Positions 1 to 10,446 are shown, counted from the stretch's first letter. The stretch: 64,000 nucleotides of DNA from Allobosea thiooxidans (GCF_900168195.1 NZ_FUYX01000008.1:1-64000); one strand, 5' to 3'. Numbers and translations: made by a program. Notes: generated by a model from the letters alone, not told the origin.

Positions 1-438
1 GACACCGTGAAGACGACGGTGACGGGCGTCGAGATGTTCCGCAAGCTGCTGGACCAGGGCCAGGCTGGCGACAACATCGGCGCGCTGCTGCGCGGCACGA
101 AGCGCGAGGACGTCGAGCGCGGCCAGGTGCTGTGCAAGCCGGGCTCGGTGAAGCCGCACACGAAGTTCAAGGCCGAGGCCTACATCCTGACGAAGGAAGA
201 GGGTGGCCGTCACACGCCGTTCTTCACCAACTACCGCCCGCAGTTCTACTTCCGCACGACGGATGTGACCGGCGTGGTGACCCTGCCCGAGGGCACGGAG
301 ATGGTGATGCCGGGCGACAACATCTCGATGGAGGTGACGCTGATCGCCCCGATCGCGATGGAAGAGAAGCTGCGCTTCGCCATCCGCGAAGGCGGCCGCA
401 CCGTCGGCGCCGGCGTCGTCGCCTCGATCATCGCGTAA
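1..438 (+). CDS. tuf: Elongation factor Tu, C-terminal 145 residues (5' end outside window)
   Basis: This is the end of the GTPase that delivers aminoacyl-tRNA to the ribosome. The reading frame is open from base 1, so the G domain lies outside the window. What remains covers late domain II and domain III, recognisable by [25 protein letters not shown] and the closing [11 protein letters not shown]. The gene precedes rpsJ, the usual str-to-S10 junction (rpsL-rpsG-fusA-tuf-rpsJ). An intrinsic terminator follows 16 bp after the stop. The family assignment is certain. Whether a second tuf copy exists cannot be seen here. Confidence 0.97.
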   Translation, partial: DTVKTTVTGVEMFRKLLDQGQAGDNIGALLRGTKREDVERGQVLCKPGSVKPHTKFKAEAYILTKEEGGRHTPFFTNYRPQFYFRTTDVTGVVTLPEGTEMVMPGDNISMEVTLIAPIAMEEKLRFAIREGGRTVGAGVVASIIA

Positions 439-453
439 CGCGTTTTCGTGAGG

Positions 454-482
454 GGCGAGGGCCCTTCGGGCCTTCGCCTTTT
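454..482 (+). terminator. Intrinsic terminator between tuf and rpsJ
   Basis: Arms GGCGAGGGCCC (454-464) and GGGCCTTCGCC (468-478) pair over 11 bp with one G-U wobble around a TTC loop and are followed by TTTT. It separates the str operon from the S10 operon. The T-run is short, so it may attenuate rather than stop all transcription. No obvious promoter is visible in the 23 bp before rpsJ. Confidence 0.75.
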
Positions 483-505
483 CACGTCACGGAGAGAACA
501 AGACC

Positions 506-814
<309 letters not shown>

Positions 815-939
815 GTCGAAGCTGGTCTGAACGGCGAATCGCTACCCAGTTCGTCTGACCATCTTCGGATCCGATTTGAACGGGTCCTCTGTTTCCGGCT
901 TCCCCGGATGGACATGACCCCAAGAGAAGGTAGGCACCG

Positions 940-1668
940 ATGCGTTCCGGTGTGATTGCACAGAAAGTCGGGATGACCCGCATCTTCACGGATGCCGGCG
1001 AGCACATCCCGGTCACCGTGCTGAAGCTCGACAACTGCCAGGTCGTCGCGCATCGCACGAAGGAGAAGAACGGCTATGTGGCCGTGCAGCTGGGCTCCGG
1101 CACGGCGAAGGTGAAGAACGTCTCGAAGGCGGAGCGCGGTCATTTCGCGGTCGCCAAGGTCGAGCCGAAGCGCAAGGTGGTGGAGTTCCGCGTCTCCGAT
1201 GACGCGCTGATCCCCGTCGGCGCCGAGCTGACCGCGGACCACTTCGTCGTCGGCCAGTATGTCGACGTTTCCGGCACCACCACCGGCAAGGGCTTCGCCG
1301 GCGGCATGAAGCGCTGGAACTTCGGCGGCCTGCGCGCCACCCACGGTGTCTCGATCTCGCATCGCTCGATCGGTTCGACCGGCGGCCGTCAGGATCCGGG
1401 CAAGACCTTCAAGAACAAGAAGATGCCGGGCCATCTCGGCGCCGAGCGCGTCACCACGCAGAACCTGCGCGTCGTCCAGACGGATGTCGAGCGCGGCCTG
1501 ATCCTCGTCGAGGGCGCCGTTCCGGGCGTCGCCGGCGGCTGGATCCATGTCCGTGACGCCGTCAAGCGCGCTCTGCCGAAGGATGCGCCGCTGCCGGGCA
1601 AGTTCAAGGTTTCCGGCGAGGCCAAGGCGGAAGAGGCTCCTGCGGCCCAGGCTGAGGAGAACGCGTGA
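940..1668 (+). CDS. rplC: 50S ribosomal protein L3
   Basis: L3 is an early-assembly protein whose loop reaches the peptidyl-transferase centre. The 242-residue protein starts [16 protein letters not shown] and contains the conserved [16 protein letters not shown] stretch, including the glutamine that PrmB methylates in other bacteria (known for the family, not shown here). It is longer than the roughly 210-residue enterobacterial protein because of an Ala/Glu-rich tail ending [12 protein letters not shown]. An RBS (GAGAAGG) lies upstream. The stop codon shares a base with the start of rplD. Confidence 0.97.
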   Translation: MRSGVIAQKVGMTRIFTDAGEHIPVTVLKLDNCQVVAHRTKEKNGYVAVQLGSGTAKVKNVSKAERGHFAVAKVEPKRKVVEFRVSDDALIPVGAELTADHFVVGQYVDVSGTTTGKGFAGGMKRWNFGGLRATHGVSISHRSIGSTGGRQDPGKTFKNKKMPGHLGAERVTTQNLRVVQTDVERGLILVEGAVPGVAGGWIHVRDAVKRALPKDAPLPGKFKVSGEAKAEEAPAAQAEENA

Positions 1669-2288
1669 TGAAATTCGATATCACCACTCTCGAGGGCAAG
1701 TCGGCCGGTTCGGTCGAGCTGTCGGATGCGGTGTTCGGCCTCGAGCCGCGCGCTGACCTCCTCGCCCGCATGGTTCGCTATCAGCTCGCCAAGCGCCGCG
1801 CCGGGACGCACAAGTCCAAGGGCCGCTCGGAGATCGATCGCACCCGCAAGAAGATCTACAAGCAGAAGGGCACCGGCGGCGCTCGCCACGGTGCGGCTTC
1901 GGCTCCGCAGTTCCGCGGCGGCGGCAAGGCCTTCGGCCCGGTCCTGCGCGATCATGCCCATGATCTTCCCAAGAAGGTCCGCGCTCTGGCCCTGCGCCAC
2001 GCGCTCTCGGCCAAGGCGAAGGACGCCGGCATCATCGTCATCGACGATGCCAAGCTCGCCGAGCCGAAGACCAAGGTGCTGCTCGGCCATTTCGGCAAGC
2101 TCGATCTGTCGAGCGCGCTGATCATCGGCGGCGCCGAGATCGACGCCAATTTCGGCCTGGCTGCTCGCTCGATCCCGAATGTCGACGTGCTGCCGGTCCA
2201 GGGCATCAACGTCTATGACATCCTGCGTCGCGACAAGCTCGTCCTGACGCGCGCGGCTGTCGATGCGCTGGAGGCGCGCTTCAAATGA
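1668..2288 (+). CDS. rplD: 50S ribosomal protein L4
   Basis: L4 lines the exit tunnel; in E. coli it also autoregulates the S10 operon. The 206-residue protein has the tunnel-loop signature [14 protein letters not shown] and [10 protein letters not shown]. The in-frame GTG three bases upstream is less likely than this ATG, which overlaps the rplC stop as TGATG, the usual coupling in this operon. The 3' end overlaps rplW by four bases (ATGA). Confidence 0.96.
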   Translation: MKFDITTLEGKSAGSVELSDAVFGLEPRADLLARMVRYQLAKRRAGTHKSKGRSEIDRTRKKIYKQKGTGGARHGAASAPQFRGGGKAFGPVLRDHAHDLPKKVRALALRHALSAKAKDAGIIVIDDAKLAEPKTKVLLGHFGKLDLSSALIIGGAEIDANFGLAARSIPNVDVLPVQGINVYDILRRDKLVLTRAAVDALEARFK

Positions 2289-2596
2289 GCCAGTCCGCCA
2301 AGAACCTGGACCCGCGCCACTACGATGTGATCGTGGCGCCGGTCATCACCGAGAAGGCGACGATGCTCTCGGAGCACAACAAGGTCGTCTTCAAGGTCGC
2401 CCGCACTGCGACTAAGCCGCAGATCAAGGCGGCGATCGAGAAGCTCTTCGACGTCAAGGTCAAGAGCGTCAACACGATCGTCACCGAAGGCAAGGTCAAG
2501 GTTTTCCGTGGCCGCCCCGGTCAGCGCTCGGACGTCAAGAAGGCCGTTGTGACCCTCGAAGAGGGCCACTCGATCGACGTGACCACGGGCCTCTGA
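2285..2596 (+). CDS. rplW: 50S ribosomal protein L23
   Basis: L23 is a protein at the exit-tunnel rim that docks trigger factor and SRP in characterised bacteria. The 103-residue sequence has [16 protein letters not shown] near the N terminus and the [17 protein letters not shown] hairpin. It overlaps the end of rplD by four bases and is followed by rplB after 16 bp. The length is typical for alphaproteobacteria. Confidence 0.96.
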   Translation: MSQSAKNLDPRHYDVIVAPVITEKATMLSEHNKVVFKVARTATKPQIKAAIEKLFDVKVKSVNTIVTEGKVKVFRGRPGQRSDVKKAVVTLEEGHSIDVTTGL

Positions 2597-2612
2597 GGGA
2601 AGGATCGCCATC

Positions 2613-3455
2613 ATGGCTTTGAAACACTTCAAGCCGATCACGCCGAGCCTTCGCCAGCTCGTGATCGTCGACCGGAGCGAGCTCTACAAGGGCAAGCCGG
2701 TCAAGGCTCTGACCGAGGGCAAGAGCTCCTCGGGCGGCCGCAACAACATGGGCCGCATCACCGTCCGCTTCCGCGGCGGTGGCCACAAGCGCACGCTGCG
2801 TCTCGTCGACTTCAAGCGTCGCGGCAAGGCCGGCATCCCGGCGACCGTCGAGCGGATCGAGTACGATCCCAACCGCTCGGCCTTCATCGCCCTGATCACG
2901 TATCAGGACGGCGAGCAGTCCTACATCCTGGCGCCGCAGCGCCTGGCTGTCGGCGATACGGTCCTCGCGGGTGACTCGGTCGACGTGAAGCCCGGCAACG
3001 CGGCCCCGATGGGCTCGCTGCCGATCGGCACGATCGTCCACAATGTCGAGCTCAAGATCGGCAAGGGCGGCGCCCTGGCCCGTTCGGCCGGCAACTACGC
3101 CCAGATCGTCGGTCGCGACCAGGGCTACGTCATCGTTCGCCTGAACTCGGGCGAGCAGCGCCTGATCTCGGGCCAGTGCTACGCCACCGTCGGCGCCGTC
3201 TCGAACCCGGATCACATGAACCGGAACGACGGCAAGGCCGGTCGCTCCCGCTGGCTCGGCCGCCGTCCGCACAACCGCGGCGTCTCGATGAACCCGGTCG
3301 ACCACCCGCATGGCGGTGGTGAAGGCCGGACCTCGGGCGGCCGTCACCCGGTTACGCCCTGGGGTCTGCCGACCAAGGGCAAGAAGACCCGCTCCAACAA
3401 GCGGACCGACACCTTCATCGTGTCGAGCCGTCACGCCCGCAAGAAGAAGAACTGA
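2613..3455 (+). CDS. rplB: 50S ribosomal protein L2
   Basis: L2 is required for subunit joining and peptidyl-transferase integrity. The 280-residue protein carries the hallmark C-terminal loop [20 protein letters not shown], which holds the conserved functional histidine, and a basic tail ending in RKKKN. The RBS GAGGGAAGGA precedes ATG. rpsS follows after 8 bp. Confidence 0.97.
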   Translation: MALKHFKPITPSLRQLVIVDRSELYKGKPVKALTEGKSSSGGRNNMGRITVRFRGGGHKRTLRLVDFKRRGKAGIPATVERIEYDPNRSAFIALITYQDGEQSYILAPQRLAVGDTVLAGDSVDVKPGNAAPMGSLPIGTIVHNVELKIGKGGALARSAGNYAQIVGRDQGYVIVRLNSGEQRLISGQCYATVGAVSNPDHMNRNDGKAGRSRWLGRRPHNRGVSMNPVDHPHGGGEGRTSGGRHPVTPWGLPTKGKKTRSNKRTDTFIVSSRHARKKKN

Positions 3456-3463
3456 GGTCCGTC

Positions 3464-3742
3464 ATGGCGCGTTCGCTTTGGAAAGGTCCGTTCGTCGACG
3501 GATACCTCCTGAAGAAGGCCGAGGTCGCCAGGACCTCGGGCCGCAATGAAGTCATCAAGATCTGGAGCCGCCGCTCCACGATCCTGCCGCAGTTCGTCGG
3601 TCTGACGTTCGGCGTCTACAACGGCCAGAAGCATGTGCCGGTGTCCGTGTCCGAGGAGATGGTGGGCCACAAGTTCGGCGAGTTCTCGCCGACGCGCACC
3701 TTCCACGGCCACGCTGCCGACAAGAAGGCGAAGAGGAAGTAA
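3464..3742 (+). CDS. rpsS: 30S ribosomal protein S19
   Basis: S19 binds 16S rRNA in the 30S head near the A-site bridge with S13. The 92-residue protein begins [18 protein letters not shown] and holds [22 protein letters not shown] and [14 protein letters not shown], the diagnostic S19 blocks. It is tightly spaced between rplB and rplV (3 bp downstream). Confidence 0.97.
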   Translation: MARSLWKGPFVDGYLLKKAEVARTSGRNEVIKIWSRRSTILPQFVGLTFGVYNGQKHVPVSVSEEMVGHKFGEFSPTRTFHGHAADKKAKRK

Positions 3743-3745
3743 GCC

Positions 3746-4126
3746 ATGGGTAAAGCATCCGCCCCCCGTGCGCTGCCTGAGAACGAAGCGGTTGCGGTCG
3801 CCCGCAACCTGCGCGTCTCGCCGCAGAAGCTGAACCTCGTCGCTCAGCTGATCCGCGGCAAGAAGGTCTCGACGGCGCTCGCCGATCTCGAGTTCTCGCG
3901 CAAGCGCATCGCGAACGACGTTCGCAAGTGCCTGCAGAGCGCGATCGCCAACGCCGAGAACAATCATGATCTCGACGTCGACGATCTCGTCGTCGCCCAG
4001 GCGTTCGTCGGCAAGGCGCTCGTCATGAAGCGCTTCCACGCCCGCGCCCGCGGCCGTGGCGCCCGTATCATGAAGCCGTTCTCGAACATCACGATCGTGG
4101 TGCGCGAGCAGGCTGCGCAGGCCTGA
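3746..4126 (+). CDS. rplV: 50S ribosomal protein L22
   Basis: L22 extends a beta-hairpin into the exit tunnel, a place where macrolide-resistance changes arise. The 126-residue protein contains [17 protein letters not shown] and the hairpin region [19 protein letters not shown]. It sits 3 bp after rpsS and 10 bp before rpsC. Nothing is unusual. Confidence 0.97.
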   Translation: MGKASAPRALPENEAVAVARNLRVSPQKLNLVAQLIRGKKVSTALADLEFSRKRIANDVRKCLQSAIANAENNHDLDVDDLVVAQAFVGKALVMKRFHARARGRGARIMKPFSNITIVVREQAAQA

Positions 4127-4136
4127 GGAGAGAACG

Positions 4137-4862
4137 ATGGGTCAGAAAATCAATCCGATCGGCCTGCGCCTCGGCATCAACCGTACCTGGGACTCGCGTT
4201 GGTTCGCCAACAAGGGCGAGTACGGCAAGCTGCTGCATGAGGACATGGCCATCCGCGCCGCCCTGATGAAGCTGCTGAAGCAGGCCGCCGTCTCGAAGAT
4301 CATCATCGAGCGTCCGCACAAGAAGTGCCGCGTCACCATCCACTCGGCTCGCCCGGGCGTGGTGATCGGCAAGAAGGGTGCCGACATCGAGAAGCTCCGC
4401 AAGGAGGTGATGAAGCTCACCAAGGCTGACGTCACGATCAACATCGTCGAGGTGCGCAAGCCCGAGATCGACGCGACGCTCGTCGCCGACTCGATCGCTC
4501 AGCAGCTCGAGCGCCGTGTCGCCTTCCGTCGCGCCATGAAGCGCGCCGTGCAGTCGGCCATGCGTCTCGGCGCCGAGGGCATCCGCATCAACTGCTCGGG
4601 CCGTCTCGGCGGCGCCGAGATCGCCCGCCTCGAATGGTACCGCGAGGGCCGCGTGCCGCTGCATACGCTGCGCGCCGATGTCGATTACGGTGTGGGCACC
4701 GCCTTCACGACCTACGGGACGTGCGGCATCAAGGTCTGGATCTTCAAGGGCGAGATCCTGGAACACGACCCGATGGCCCAGGACAAGCGCCTCTCCGACG
4801 AGGGCGGCCGCTCCGGCGGTCGTGATCGCGACCATCGCGATCGTCGCGAGCAGGCTGCGTAA
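4137..4862 (+). CDS. rpsC: 30S ribosomal protein S3
   Basis: S3 helps form the mRNA entry channel. The 241-residue protein has an N-terminal [20 protein letters not shown], a type II KH domain with [18 protein letters not shown] (roughly residues 75-95), and the C-terminal block [25 protein letters not shown]. The last 20 residues are Arg/Asp-rich and repetitive ([11 protein letters not shown]), a tail that varies among alphaproteobacteria. Confidence 0.97.
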   Translation: MGQKINPIGLRLGINRTWDSRWFANKGEYGKLLHEDMAIRAALMKLLKQAAVSKIIIERPHKKCRVTIHSARPGVVIGKKGADIEKLRKEVMKLTKADVTINIVEVRKPEIDATLVADSIAQQLERRVAFRRAMKRAVQSAMRLGAEGIRINCSGRLGGAEIARLEWYREGRVPLHTLRADVDYGVGTAFTTYGTCGIKVWIFKGEILEHDPMAQDKRLSDEGGRSGGRDRDHRDRREQAA

Positions 4863-4880
4863 GGCTGATCGAGAAGAGCC

Positions 4881-5294
4881 ATGCTGCAACCAAAACGCAC
4901 TAAGTTCCGCAAGCAGTTCAAGGGACGCATCTCCGGCGTCGCCAAGGGCGGCACGGACCTGAACTTCGGCCAGTTCGGCCTGAAGGCTCAGGAGCCCGAG
5001 CGTATCACGGCCCGGCAGATCGAGGCGGCCCGCCGCGCGATCACCCGCGCGATGAAGCGCGTCGGTCGCGTCTGGATCCGCGTGTTCCCGGACGTGCCGG
5101 TTTCCAAGAAGCCGACCGAAGTCCGCATGGGTAAGGGCAAGGGTTCGCCCGAGTTCTGGGCCGCCAAGGTCAAGCCCGGCCGGATCATGTTCGAGCTCGA
5201 CGGCGTGTCGGAGGAGATCGCCCGCGAGGCGCTCCGTCTCGGCGCCGCCAAGCTGCCGATCAAGACCCGATTCATCCAGCGCATCGCCGAGTGA
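4881..5294 (+). CDS. rplP: 50S ribosomal protein L16
   Basis: L16 lies at the A-site side of the large subunit and contacts tRNA. The 137-residue protein begins [16 protein letters not shown] and has the signature [21 protein letters not shown] followed by [19 protein letters not shown]. An RBS (GAGAAGAG) precedes the ATG. The stop is 11 bp ahead of the rpmC start. Confidence 0.97.
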   Translation: MLQPKRTKFRKQFKGRISGVAKGGTDLNFGQFGLKAQEPERITARQIEAARRAITRAMKRVGRVWIRVFPDVPVSKKPTEVRMGKGKGSPEFWAAKVKPGRIMFELDGVSEEIAREALRLGAAKLPIKTRFIQRIAE

Positions 5295-5305
5295 GGGAGG
5301 GCGAC

Positions 5306-5518
5306 ATGAAGATCACACAGCGTCTTTCCGATCTGAAGGCCATGAGCACGGACCAGCTCCAGGACGAGCTGCTCAAGCTGAAGAAGGAGCAGTTCAACCT
5401 GCGCTTCCAGCGGGCGACCGGCCAGCTCGAGAACACCGCGCGCGTCACCGAGGTGCGCAAGGACATCGCCCGCATCAGAACGCTGCAGCGGTCGAAGGCC
5501 GTTGCGGCCAGCGCGTGA
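5306..5518 (+). CDS. rpmC: 50S ribosomal protein L29
   Basis: L29 is a small two-helix protein next to L23 at the exit tunnel. I chose the ATG at 5306 ([15 protein letters not shown], 70 residues) over the GTG 15 bases upstream, because GGGAGGGCGAC supplies an RBS just before the ATG. The [27 protein letters not shown] block identifies L29. Confidence 0.95.
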   Translation: MKITQRLSDLKAMSTDQLQDELLKLKKEQFNLRFQRATGQLENTARVTEVRKDIARIRTLQRSKAVAASA

Positions 5519-5528
5519 GGAGAACACA

Positions 5529-5771
5529 ATGCCGAAGCGCGTACTGCAGGGCGTCGTCGTCAGCGACAAGCAGAACAAAACTGTTGTCGTGAAGGTCGAG
5601 CGGCGTTATACGCACCCGCTCCTCAAGAAGACGGTTCGCCGTACCAAGAACTATCACGCCCATGACGAGGCGGGTGCGTTCAAGGTTGGCGATACGGTCT
5701 GGATCGAGGAGTCCAAGCCGATTTCCAAGCTGAAAAGCTGGGTTGTGCTCGACGACGCCCCCAAGGCGTGA
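5529..5771 (+). CDS. rpsQ: 30S ribosomal protein S17
   Basis: S17 is an OB-fold 30S body protein. Translation from the ATG at 5529 gives 80 residues beginning [21 protein letters not shown] and containing the S17 signature [20 protein letters not shown]. An in-frame GTG further upstream lies inside rpmC and lacks an RBS; GAGGAGAACACA precedes the chosen ATG. It is the last gene before an unusual 305-bp interruption of the operon. Confidence 0.96.
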   Translation: MPKRVLQGVVVSDKQNKTVVVKVERRYTHPLLKKTVRRTKNYHAHDEAGAFKVGDTVWIEESKPISKLKSWVVLDDAPKA

Positions 5772-6076
5772 GGCGAGACGGCTTCGCCCGGCCCCGAATC
5801 AGGGGCGGGCGGGGCACGGCCTCGGACCGAAAAGTGGACGCCACTCTTCGGATGATCCCGATGCCACCCAAAACGGATCGCCTGTCCTTGCGTCCAAAGG
5901 ACGCAGGGCGAGCCGTAGGAAGCCGGACATGTTTCTCCGCAAAGGTGGGCTCCACTTTTGCGGATCATGTTTTGTTTTGAGGCCAGGGGGCGATCGACCC
6001 CCGTCAGTCGTAGTCCCTGCCAGCGCTGAGGCCGGCCGGGAAACCGCCTGATACACAGATTGGAAGGATCAAGGCC
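5772..6076 (+). repeat. 305-bp spacer with REP-like palindromes inside the ribosomal operon (rpsQ-rplN)
   Basis: In most bacteria rpsQ and rplN are nearly contiguous. Here the gap holds three hairpins. The first pairs CCGAAAAGTGG (5827-5837) with CCACTCTTCGG (5841-5851). The second pairs TGCGTCC with GGACGCA (about 5890-5906). The third pairs CCGCAAAGGTGG (5937-5948) with CCACTTTTGCGG (5952-5963). The first and third are inverted versions of one element: each has a GTGG-N3-CCAC core and is flanked outward or inward by an ATCATG/GATGC-like end, the layout of a REP doublet. No open frame here looks coding. The RBS for rplN (TTGGAAGGA) closes the gap. Confidence 0.7.
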
Positions 6077-6445
6077 ATGATCCAGGTGCAGACGAATCTC
6101 GACGTCGCCGACAATTCCGGCGCGCGTCGCGTGATGTGCATCAAGGTTCTCGGCGGGTCGAAGCGCAAGTACGCCGGTGTCGGCGACATCATCGTCGTTT
6201 CGATCAAGGAAGCCATTCCGCGCGGTCGCGTGAAGAAGGGCGACGTCATGAAGGCGGTCGTCGTTCGCACCGCCAAGGACGTCAAGCGCGCCGACGGTTC
6301 GGTGATCCGCTTCGACCGCAATGCGGCCGTGCTGATCAACAACCAGAAGGAGCCGGTCGGCACGCGTATCTTCGGACCGGTTCCGCGCGAGCTGCGCGCC
6401 AAGAACCACATGAAGATCATCTCGCTGGCGCCGGAGGTGCTGTGA
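6077..6445 (+). CDS. rplN: 50S ribosomal protein L14
   Basis: L14 forms intersubunit bridge B8 and binds silencing factor RsfS in other bacteria. The 122-residue protein is textbook length, starting [27 protein letters not shown] and containing [15 protein letters not shown] and [13 protein letters not shown]. It is the first gene of the spc segment after the repeat-filled spacer and shares one base with rplX. Confidence 0.97.
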   Translation: MIQVQTNLDVADNSGARRVMCIKVLGGSKRKYAGVGDIIVVSIKEAIPRGRVKKGDVMKAVVVRTAKDVKRADGSVIRFDRNAAVLINNQKEPVGTRIFGPVPRELRAKNHMKIISLAPEVL

Positions 6446-6762
6446 TGGCTGCGAAGATCAAGAAGGGCGACAAGGTCGTCGTGCTCGCCGGCCGCGACAA
6501 GGGCAAGGCGGGCGAGGTTCTCCAGGTTCTGCCGAAGGACGGCCGCGCCGTCGTGCGTGGCGTGAACCTGGTGAAGCGCCACACCAAGCAGTCCCCGCAG
6601 TCCGAGGGCGGCATCATCAGCAAGGAAGCGACGATCGACCTGTCGAACATCGCCATCGCCGATCCCAAGGACGGCAAGGCGACCCGCGTCGGTTTCAAGG
6701 TGCTCGATGACGGCCGCAAGGTTCGTTTCGCCAAGCGTTCGGGGGATCTGATCGATGGCTGA
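6445..6762 (+). CDS. rplX: 50S ribosomal protein L24
   Basis: L24 is an assembly-initiator protein near the tunnel exit. The 105-residue protein starts [21 protein letters not shown], a KOW motif, and has the family block [22 protein letters not shown]. The ATG overlaps the rplN stop by one base (TGATG), and the 3' end overlaps rplE by eight bases. Confidence 0.96.
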   Translation: MAAKIKKGDKVVVLAGRDKGKAGEVLQVLPKDGRAVVRGVNLVKRHTKQSPQSEGGIISKEATIDLSNIAIADPKDGKATRVGFKVLDDGRKVRFAKRSGDLIDG

Positions 6763-7321
6763 GGCTCAGCAGGCGGCTCTCTCGCCGCGCATGAAGAAGC
6801 ATTACGAGGACGTCGTTCGTCCCGCGATGATCAAGGAATTCGGCTACAAGAACGTCATGGAAGTGCCGACGATCGAGAAGATCGTCATCAACATGGGCGT
6901 TGGCGAGGCGACTGCCGACCGCAAGAAGGTCGACAACGCCGCGGGGGATCTCGCCCTCATCGCTGGCCAGAAGCCGGTCATCACCAAGTCCCGCCTGGCC
7001 ATCGCCGGCTTCAAGCTGCGCGAGAACATGCCGGTGGGCTGCAAGGTCACGCTGCGCAAGACGCGGATGTACGAGTTCGTCGACCGGCTCGTCACCATCG
7101 CGCTTCCGCGGGTGCGCGACTTCCGTGGTCTCAACCCGAAGTCGTTCGACGGGCGCGGCAATTTCGCGCTCGGGATCAAGGAGCACATCGTGTTCCCCGA
7201 GATCAACTACGACAAGGTCGACCAGGTCCTGGGCATGGACGTGATCGTCTGCACGACTGCGAAGTCGGACGACGAGGCACGCGCCCTGCTCAAGCACTTC
7301 AACTTCCCGTTCCGGCAGTGA
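6755..7321 (+). CDS. rplE: 50S ribosomal protein L5
   Basis: L5 binds 5S rRNA and contacts P-site tRNA. The 188-residue protein contains [16 protein letters not shown], the [19 protein letters not shown] block, and [17 protein letters not shown]. It overlaps rplX by eight bases, suggesting translational coupling, and is followed 36 bp later by rpsN. Confidence 0.97.
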   Translation: MAEAQQAALSPRMKKHYEDVVRPAMIKEFGYKNVMEVPTIEKIVINMGVGEATADRKKVDNAAGDLALIAGQKPVITKSRLAIAGFKLRENMPVGCKVTLRKTRMYEFVDRLVTIALPRVRDFRGLNPKSFDGRGNFALGIKEHIVFPEINYDKVDQVLGMDVIVCTTAKSDDEARALLKHFNFPFRQ

Positions 7322-7357
7322 ACCTAAGCGTTCATACGCGGAAACCAGGAGAGATCG

Positions 7358-7663
7358 ATGGCTAAGAAAAGCTCCGTCGAGAACAATGAGCGCCGCAGGA
7401 AGCTGGTGAAGAAATTCGCCGGCCGCCGTGCTCGCCTTCTCGCGATCGCCAATGACGACAACCAGCCGATGGACGAGCGTTTCCTCGCCCGCCTCAAGCT
7501 GGCCGAACTGCCGCGCAACTCGGCCAAGAACCGCATCCGCAACCGCTGCGAGGTGACGGGCCGTCCGCGTGCGTTCTATCGCAAGCTGAAGATGTCGCGT
7601 GTCGCGCTGCGTGAACTCGGCAACAAGGGGCTGGTTCCCGGCCTCGTGAAGTCGAGCTGGTAA
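7358..7663 (+). CDS. rpsN: 30S ribosomal protein S14 (zinc-independent, long form)
   Basis: S14 sits in the 30S head. The 101-residue protein ends with the invariant block [26 protein letters not shown]. It has no CxxC pairs, so it is the C-minus long type that does not bind zinc. An RBS (CAGGAGAGATCG) precedes ATG. The gene is directly before rpsH. Confidence 0.96.
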   Translation: MAKKSSVENNERRRKLVKKFAGRRARLLAIANDDNQPMDERFLARLKLAELPRNSAKNRIRNRCEVTGRPRAFYRKLKMSRVALRELGNKGLVPGLVKSSW

Positions 7664-7677
7664 GGAGGACAGGAACA

Positions 7678-8076
7678 ATGGCAGTCATTGATCCGCTCGG
7701 CGATATGCTGACCCGCATCCGCAATGCGCAGATGCGTCGCAAGTCGCGTGTTTCCACCCCCGGCTCGAAGCTGCGCGCCCGCGTGCTCGACGTGCTGCAG
7801 TCCGAGGGCTACATCCGCGGCTACTCGCAGACCGAGTTCGGCAACGGCCGGACCGAGTTCGACATCGAGCTGAAGTATCACGAGGGCCAGCCGGTCATCC
7901 GGTCGATCTCGCGTGTTTCGAAGCCCGGCCGCCGCGTCTACTCGTCGGTCGAGACCATGCCGCGCGTGGCCGACGGCCTCGGCGTGACGATCGTCTCGAC
8001 GCCGCGTGGCGTGATGGCCGATCATGTGGCCCGCGAGCAGAACGTGGGCGGCGAAGTGCTCTGCAAGGTCTTCTGA
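7678..8076 (+). CDS. rpsH: 30S ribosomal protein S8
   Basis: S8 organises the central domain of 16S rRNA; in E. coli it represses the spc operon. The 132-residue protein starts [20 protein letters not shown] and ends with the diagnostic block [14 protein letters not shown] followed by GGEVLCKVF. The RBS AAGGAGGACAGGAACA is strong. Confidence 0.97.
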   Translation: MAVIDPLGDMLTRIRNAQMRRKSRVSTPGSKLRARVLDVLQSEGYIRGYSQTEFGNGRTEFDIELKYHEGQPVIRSISRVSKPGRRVYSSVETMPRVADGLGVTIVSTPRGVMADHVAREQNVGGEVLCKVF

Positions 8077-8111
8077 CCTTTCAGGCGCCGCTCATATTCA
8101 GGAGAGATCCA

Positions 8112-8645
8112 ATGTCTCGTATCGGAAAGAAGCCGGTTTCGGTTCCCGCGGGCGTCACCGCCACGGTTGCCGGCCAGCTCGTCAAGGTCAAGGGCTCGAA
8201 GGGCGAGCTCTCCTTCGAGGTGCCCGAGGACGTCTCGGTCGCCATGGAGGACGGCGCGATCGCGGTGCAGCCGCGTTCGCAGTCGAAGCGCGCCCGCGCG
8301 CTCTGGGGCACCTCGCGCGCCCGCATCAACAACCTCGTGATCGGCACCACCGCCGGCTTCGAGAAGCGCCTCGAGATCAACGGCGTCGGCTACAAGGCCG
8401 CCGTCGCTGGCAAGGTGCTGAAGCTGTCGCTCGGCTTTAGCCACGACATCGACTACGAAATCCCGGCCGGTGTCGCGATCACGACGCCGAAGCCGACGGA
8501 GATCGTCGTCGCCGGCATCGACAAGCAGGTCGTCGGCCAGACCGCCGCGGAGATCCGCGACTATCGTGGCCCCGAGCCTTACAAGGGCAAGGGCGTCAAG
8601 TACGCCGGCGAATTCATCTTCCGCAAGGAAGGCAAGAAGAAGTAA
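8112..8645 (+). CDS. rplF: 50S ribosomal protein L6
   Basis: L6 lies near the GTPase-associated region of the large subunit. The 177-residue protein starts [16 protein letters not shown] and has the C-terminal signature [26 protein letters not shown]. Two repeated alpha/beta domains fit the usual length. An RBS CAGGAGAGATCC lies before ATG. Confidence 0.97.
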   Translation: MSRIGKKPVSVPAGVTATVAGQLVKVKGSKGELSFEVPEDVSVAMEDGAIAVQPRSQSKRARALWGTSRARINNLVIGTTAGFEKRLEINGVGYKAAVAGKVLKLSLGFSHDIDYEIPAGVAITTPKPTEIVVAGIDKQVVGQTAAEIRDYRGPEPYKGKGVKYAGEFIFRKEGKKK

Positions 8646-8656
8646 GGACGCCAGCC

Positions 8657-9019
8657 ATGAGCAAGCAGAACGATGTGACTGCGCGCCGCAAGGCCCGCGT
8701 CCGCCGCGCGGTCAAGGCGGTTGCCAATGGTCGCCCGCGCCTGTCCGTGCACCGCACCGGCAAGCAGATCTACGCCCAGGTCATCGACGACGTGAAGGGG
8801 GTCACCCTCGCTTCCGCCTCGTCGCGCGACAAGGACGTTCGCGACCAGATCAAGTCCGGCGCGAATGTCGAGGCGGCCGGCCAGATCGGCAAGATCGTCG
8901 CCGAGCGCGCGGTCAAGGCCGGCGTGACGGAAGTGGTCTTCGACCGCGGCCCGTACATGTACCATGGCCGCGTCAAGGCGCTGGCCGATGCGGCCCGCGA
9001 GGGCGGCCTCAGCTTCTGA
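8657..9019 (+). CDS. rplR: 50S ribosomal protein L18
   Basis: L18 carries 5S rRNA into the central protuberance with L5. The 120-residue protein has the basic N terminus ([20 protein letters not shown]), [16 protein letters not shown] and the closing [25 protein letters not shown] 145-bp gap with a GC hairpin separates it from rpsE. Confidence 0.97.
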   Translation: MSKQNDVTARRKARVRRAVKAVANGRPRLSVHRTGKQIYAQVIDDVKGVTLASASSRDKDVRDQIKSGANVEAAGQIGKIVAERAVKAGVTEVVFDRGPYMYHGRVKALADAAREGGLSF

Positions 9020-9033
9020 GGTTATCGGGTTTC

Positions 9034-9063
9034 GCCCGGCCGGCGTTCGCGCGCCAGCCGGGC
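9034..9063 (+). other. GC-rich hairpin in the rplR-rpsE gap
   Basis: GCCCGGC (9034-9040) pairs with GCCGGGC (9057-9063), and the inner GGC/GCC pair extends the stem. No U-tract follows, so it is not a standard intrinsic terminator. It may be an mRNA processing, pausing or stability element inside the operon. Confidence 0.45.
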
Positions 9064-9164
9064 GGTACTCGTTTACAAGCTTCCCCGCGCAATGAGGCAC
9101 GGGGTTAGGCTCGAGCGAGCGGCGGGGCTTCGATCCTCGTCCGCGCAAGTAAGAGGACAGACAC

Positions 9165-9728
9165 ATGGCTAGAGAGCCGCGTGAGCGTCGGGATAGCGAA
9201 GAGCGCGATTCCGAATTCGTGGACAAGCTCGTCCACATCAACCGCGTCGCCAAGGTGGTGAAGGGTGGTCGTCGCTTCGGCTTCGCCGCACTCGTCGTCG
9301 TCGGCGACCAGAAGGGCCGCGTCGGCTTCGGCCACGGCAAGGCTCGTGAAGTTCCCGAGGCGATCCGCAAGGCGACGGAAGCTGCCAAGCGCGGCCTCGT
9401 CCGCATCCCGCTGCGCGAGGGCCGCACCCTCCATCACGACGTGCAGGGCCGCCACGGCGCCGGCAAGGTCGTTCTGCGCGCGGCTCCGGCCGGTACCGGC
9501 ATCATCGCCGGCGGTCCGATGCGCGCCGTCTTCGAGGCGGTCGGCATGCAGGACGTCGTGTCGAAGTCGCTCGGCTCCTCGAACCCCTACAACCTCGTGC
9601 GCGCCACGTTCGACGCGCTGAAGAACGAGGACAGCCCGCGCTCGGTCGCGGCCCGTCGCTCGCTCAAGGTTTCGGCCCTGCAGACCCGTCGCCGCGATGC
9701 CGGCACGGATGCGGCCGCGGAAGCGTGA
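9165..9728 (+). CDS. rpsE: 30S ribosomal protein S5
   Basis: S5 is a decoding-fidelity protein at the mRNA entry site. The 187-residue protein holds the double-stranded RNA-binding region [23 protein letters not shown] and the block [21 protein letters not shown], with [18 protein letters not shown] near the end. AAGAGGACAGACAC is the RBS. The C-terminal 20 residues are a variable tail. Confidence 0.97.
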   Translation: MAREPRERRDSEERDSEFVDKLVHINRVAKVVKGGRRFGFAALVVVGDQKGRVGFGHGKAREVPEAIRKATEAAKRGLVRIPLREGRTLHHDVQGRHGAGKVVLRAAPAGTGIIAGGPMRAVFEAVGMQDVVSKSLGSSNPYNLVRATFDALKNEDSPRSVAARRSLKVSALQTRRRDAGTDAAAEA

Positions 9729-9738
9729 GGAGGGTTCG

Positions 9739-9933
9739 ATGGCAAAGGCTGAGAAGACCCTCACCGTCGAGCAGATCGGCTCCCCGATCCGCCGCGACGC
9801 CACCCAGCGCCAGACCCTGATCGGTCTCGGCCTGAACAAGATCCGCCGCCGCTCGACCCTCCAGGACACCCCCGCGGTGCGTGGCATGGTCGAGAAGGTC
9901 AAGCACCTCGTGCGCGTCGTCGACGCGAAGTGA
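9739..9933 (+). CDS. rpmD: 50S ribosomal protein L30
   Basis: L30 is a small large-subunit protein found in many but not all bacteria. The ATG at 9739 follows GAGGAGGGTTCG and gives 64 residues ([20 protein letters not shown]). The block [21 protein letters not shown] is diagnostic. Earlier in-frame ATGs lie within rpsE. Confidence 0.96.
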   Translation: MAKAEKTLTVEQIGSPIRRDATQRQTLIGLGLNKIRRRSTLQDTPAVRGMVEKVKHLVRVVDAK

Positions 9934-9946
9934 GGAGGGCGACACC

Positions 9947-10423
9947 ATGAAACTCAACGAGATTCGTGACAACGAAGGCGCTCTCAAGCAGCGCATCCGC
10001 GTGGGCCGTGGCATCGGCTCGGGCAAGGGCAAGACCGGTGGCCGTGGCGTCAAGGGTCAGACCTCGCGCGCCGGCGTCGCCATCAAGGGCTTCGAAGGCG
10101 GCCAGATGCCGCTCTATCGCCGCCTGCCGAAGCGCGGCTTCAACAACCTGTTCGGCAAGGATCTGAACGAGGTGAACCTCGGTCGCATCCAGCAGGCCGT
10201 GGAAGCCGGCAAGCTCGACGCCAAGGGCGCCGTGACCGTCGAGGCGCTCGTCGCCGCCGGAGTCATCACCCGCCAGGCCAAGGACGGCGTGAAGATCCTC
10301 GGCGTCGGTGAGCTCAAGACCAAGCTCGCTTTCGAGGTTGCCGGTGCGTCCAAGTCGGCCGTCGCCGCGATCGAGAAGGCCGGCGGTTCGGTCAAGATTC
10401 TGGCTGCCGCTTCACAGGCGTGA
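9947..10423 (+). CDS. rplO: 50S ribosomal protein L15
   Basis: L15 is a late-assembly large-subunit protein. The chosen ATG (after GAGGAGGGCGACACC) yields 158 residues starting [22 protein letters not shown], followed by the Gly/Lys-rich [15 protein letters not shown] segment and [15 protein letters not shown]. The 155-bp gap before secY contains a strong hairpin. Confidence 0.97.
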   Translation: MKLNEIRDNEGALKQRIRVGRGIGSGKGKTGGRGVKGQTSRAGVAIKGFEGGQMPLYRRLPKRGFNNLFGKDLNEVNLGRIQQAVEAGKLDAKGAVTVEALVAAGVITRQAKDGVKILGVGELKTKLAFEVAGASKSAVAAIEKAGGSVKILAAASQA

Positions 10424-10446
10424 CCCTAGCGCCTACATGACCTTTG

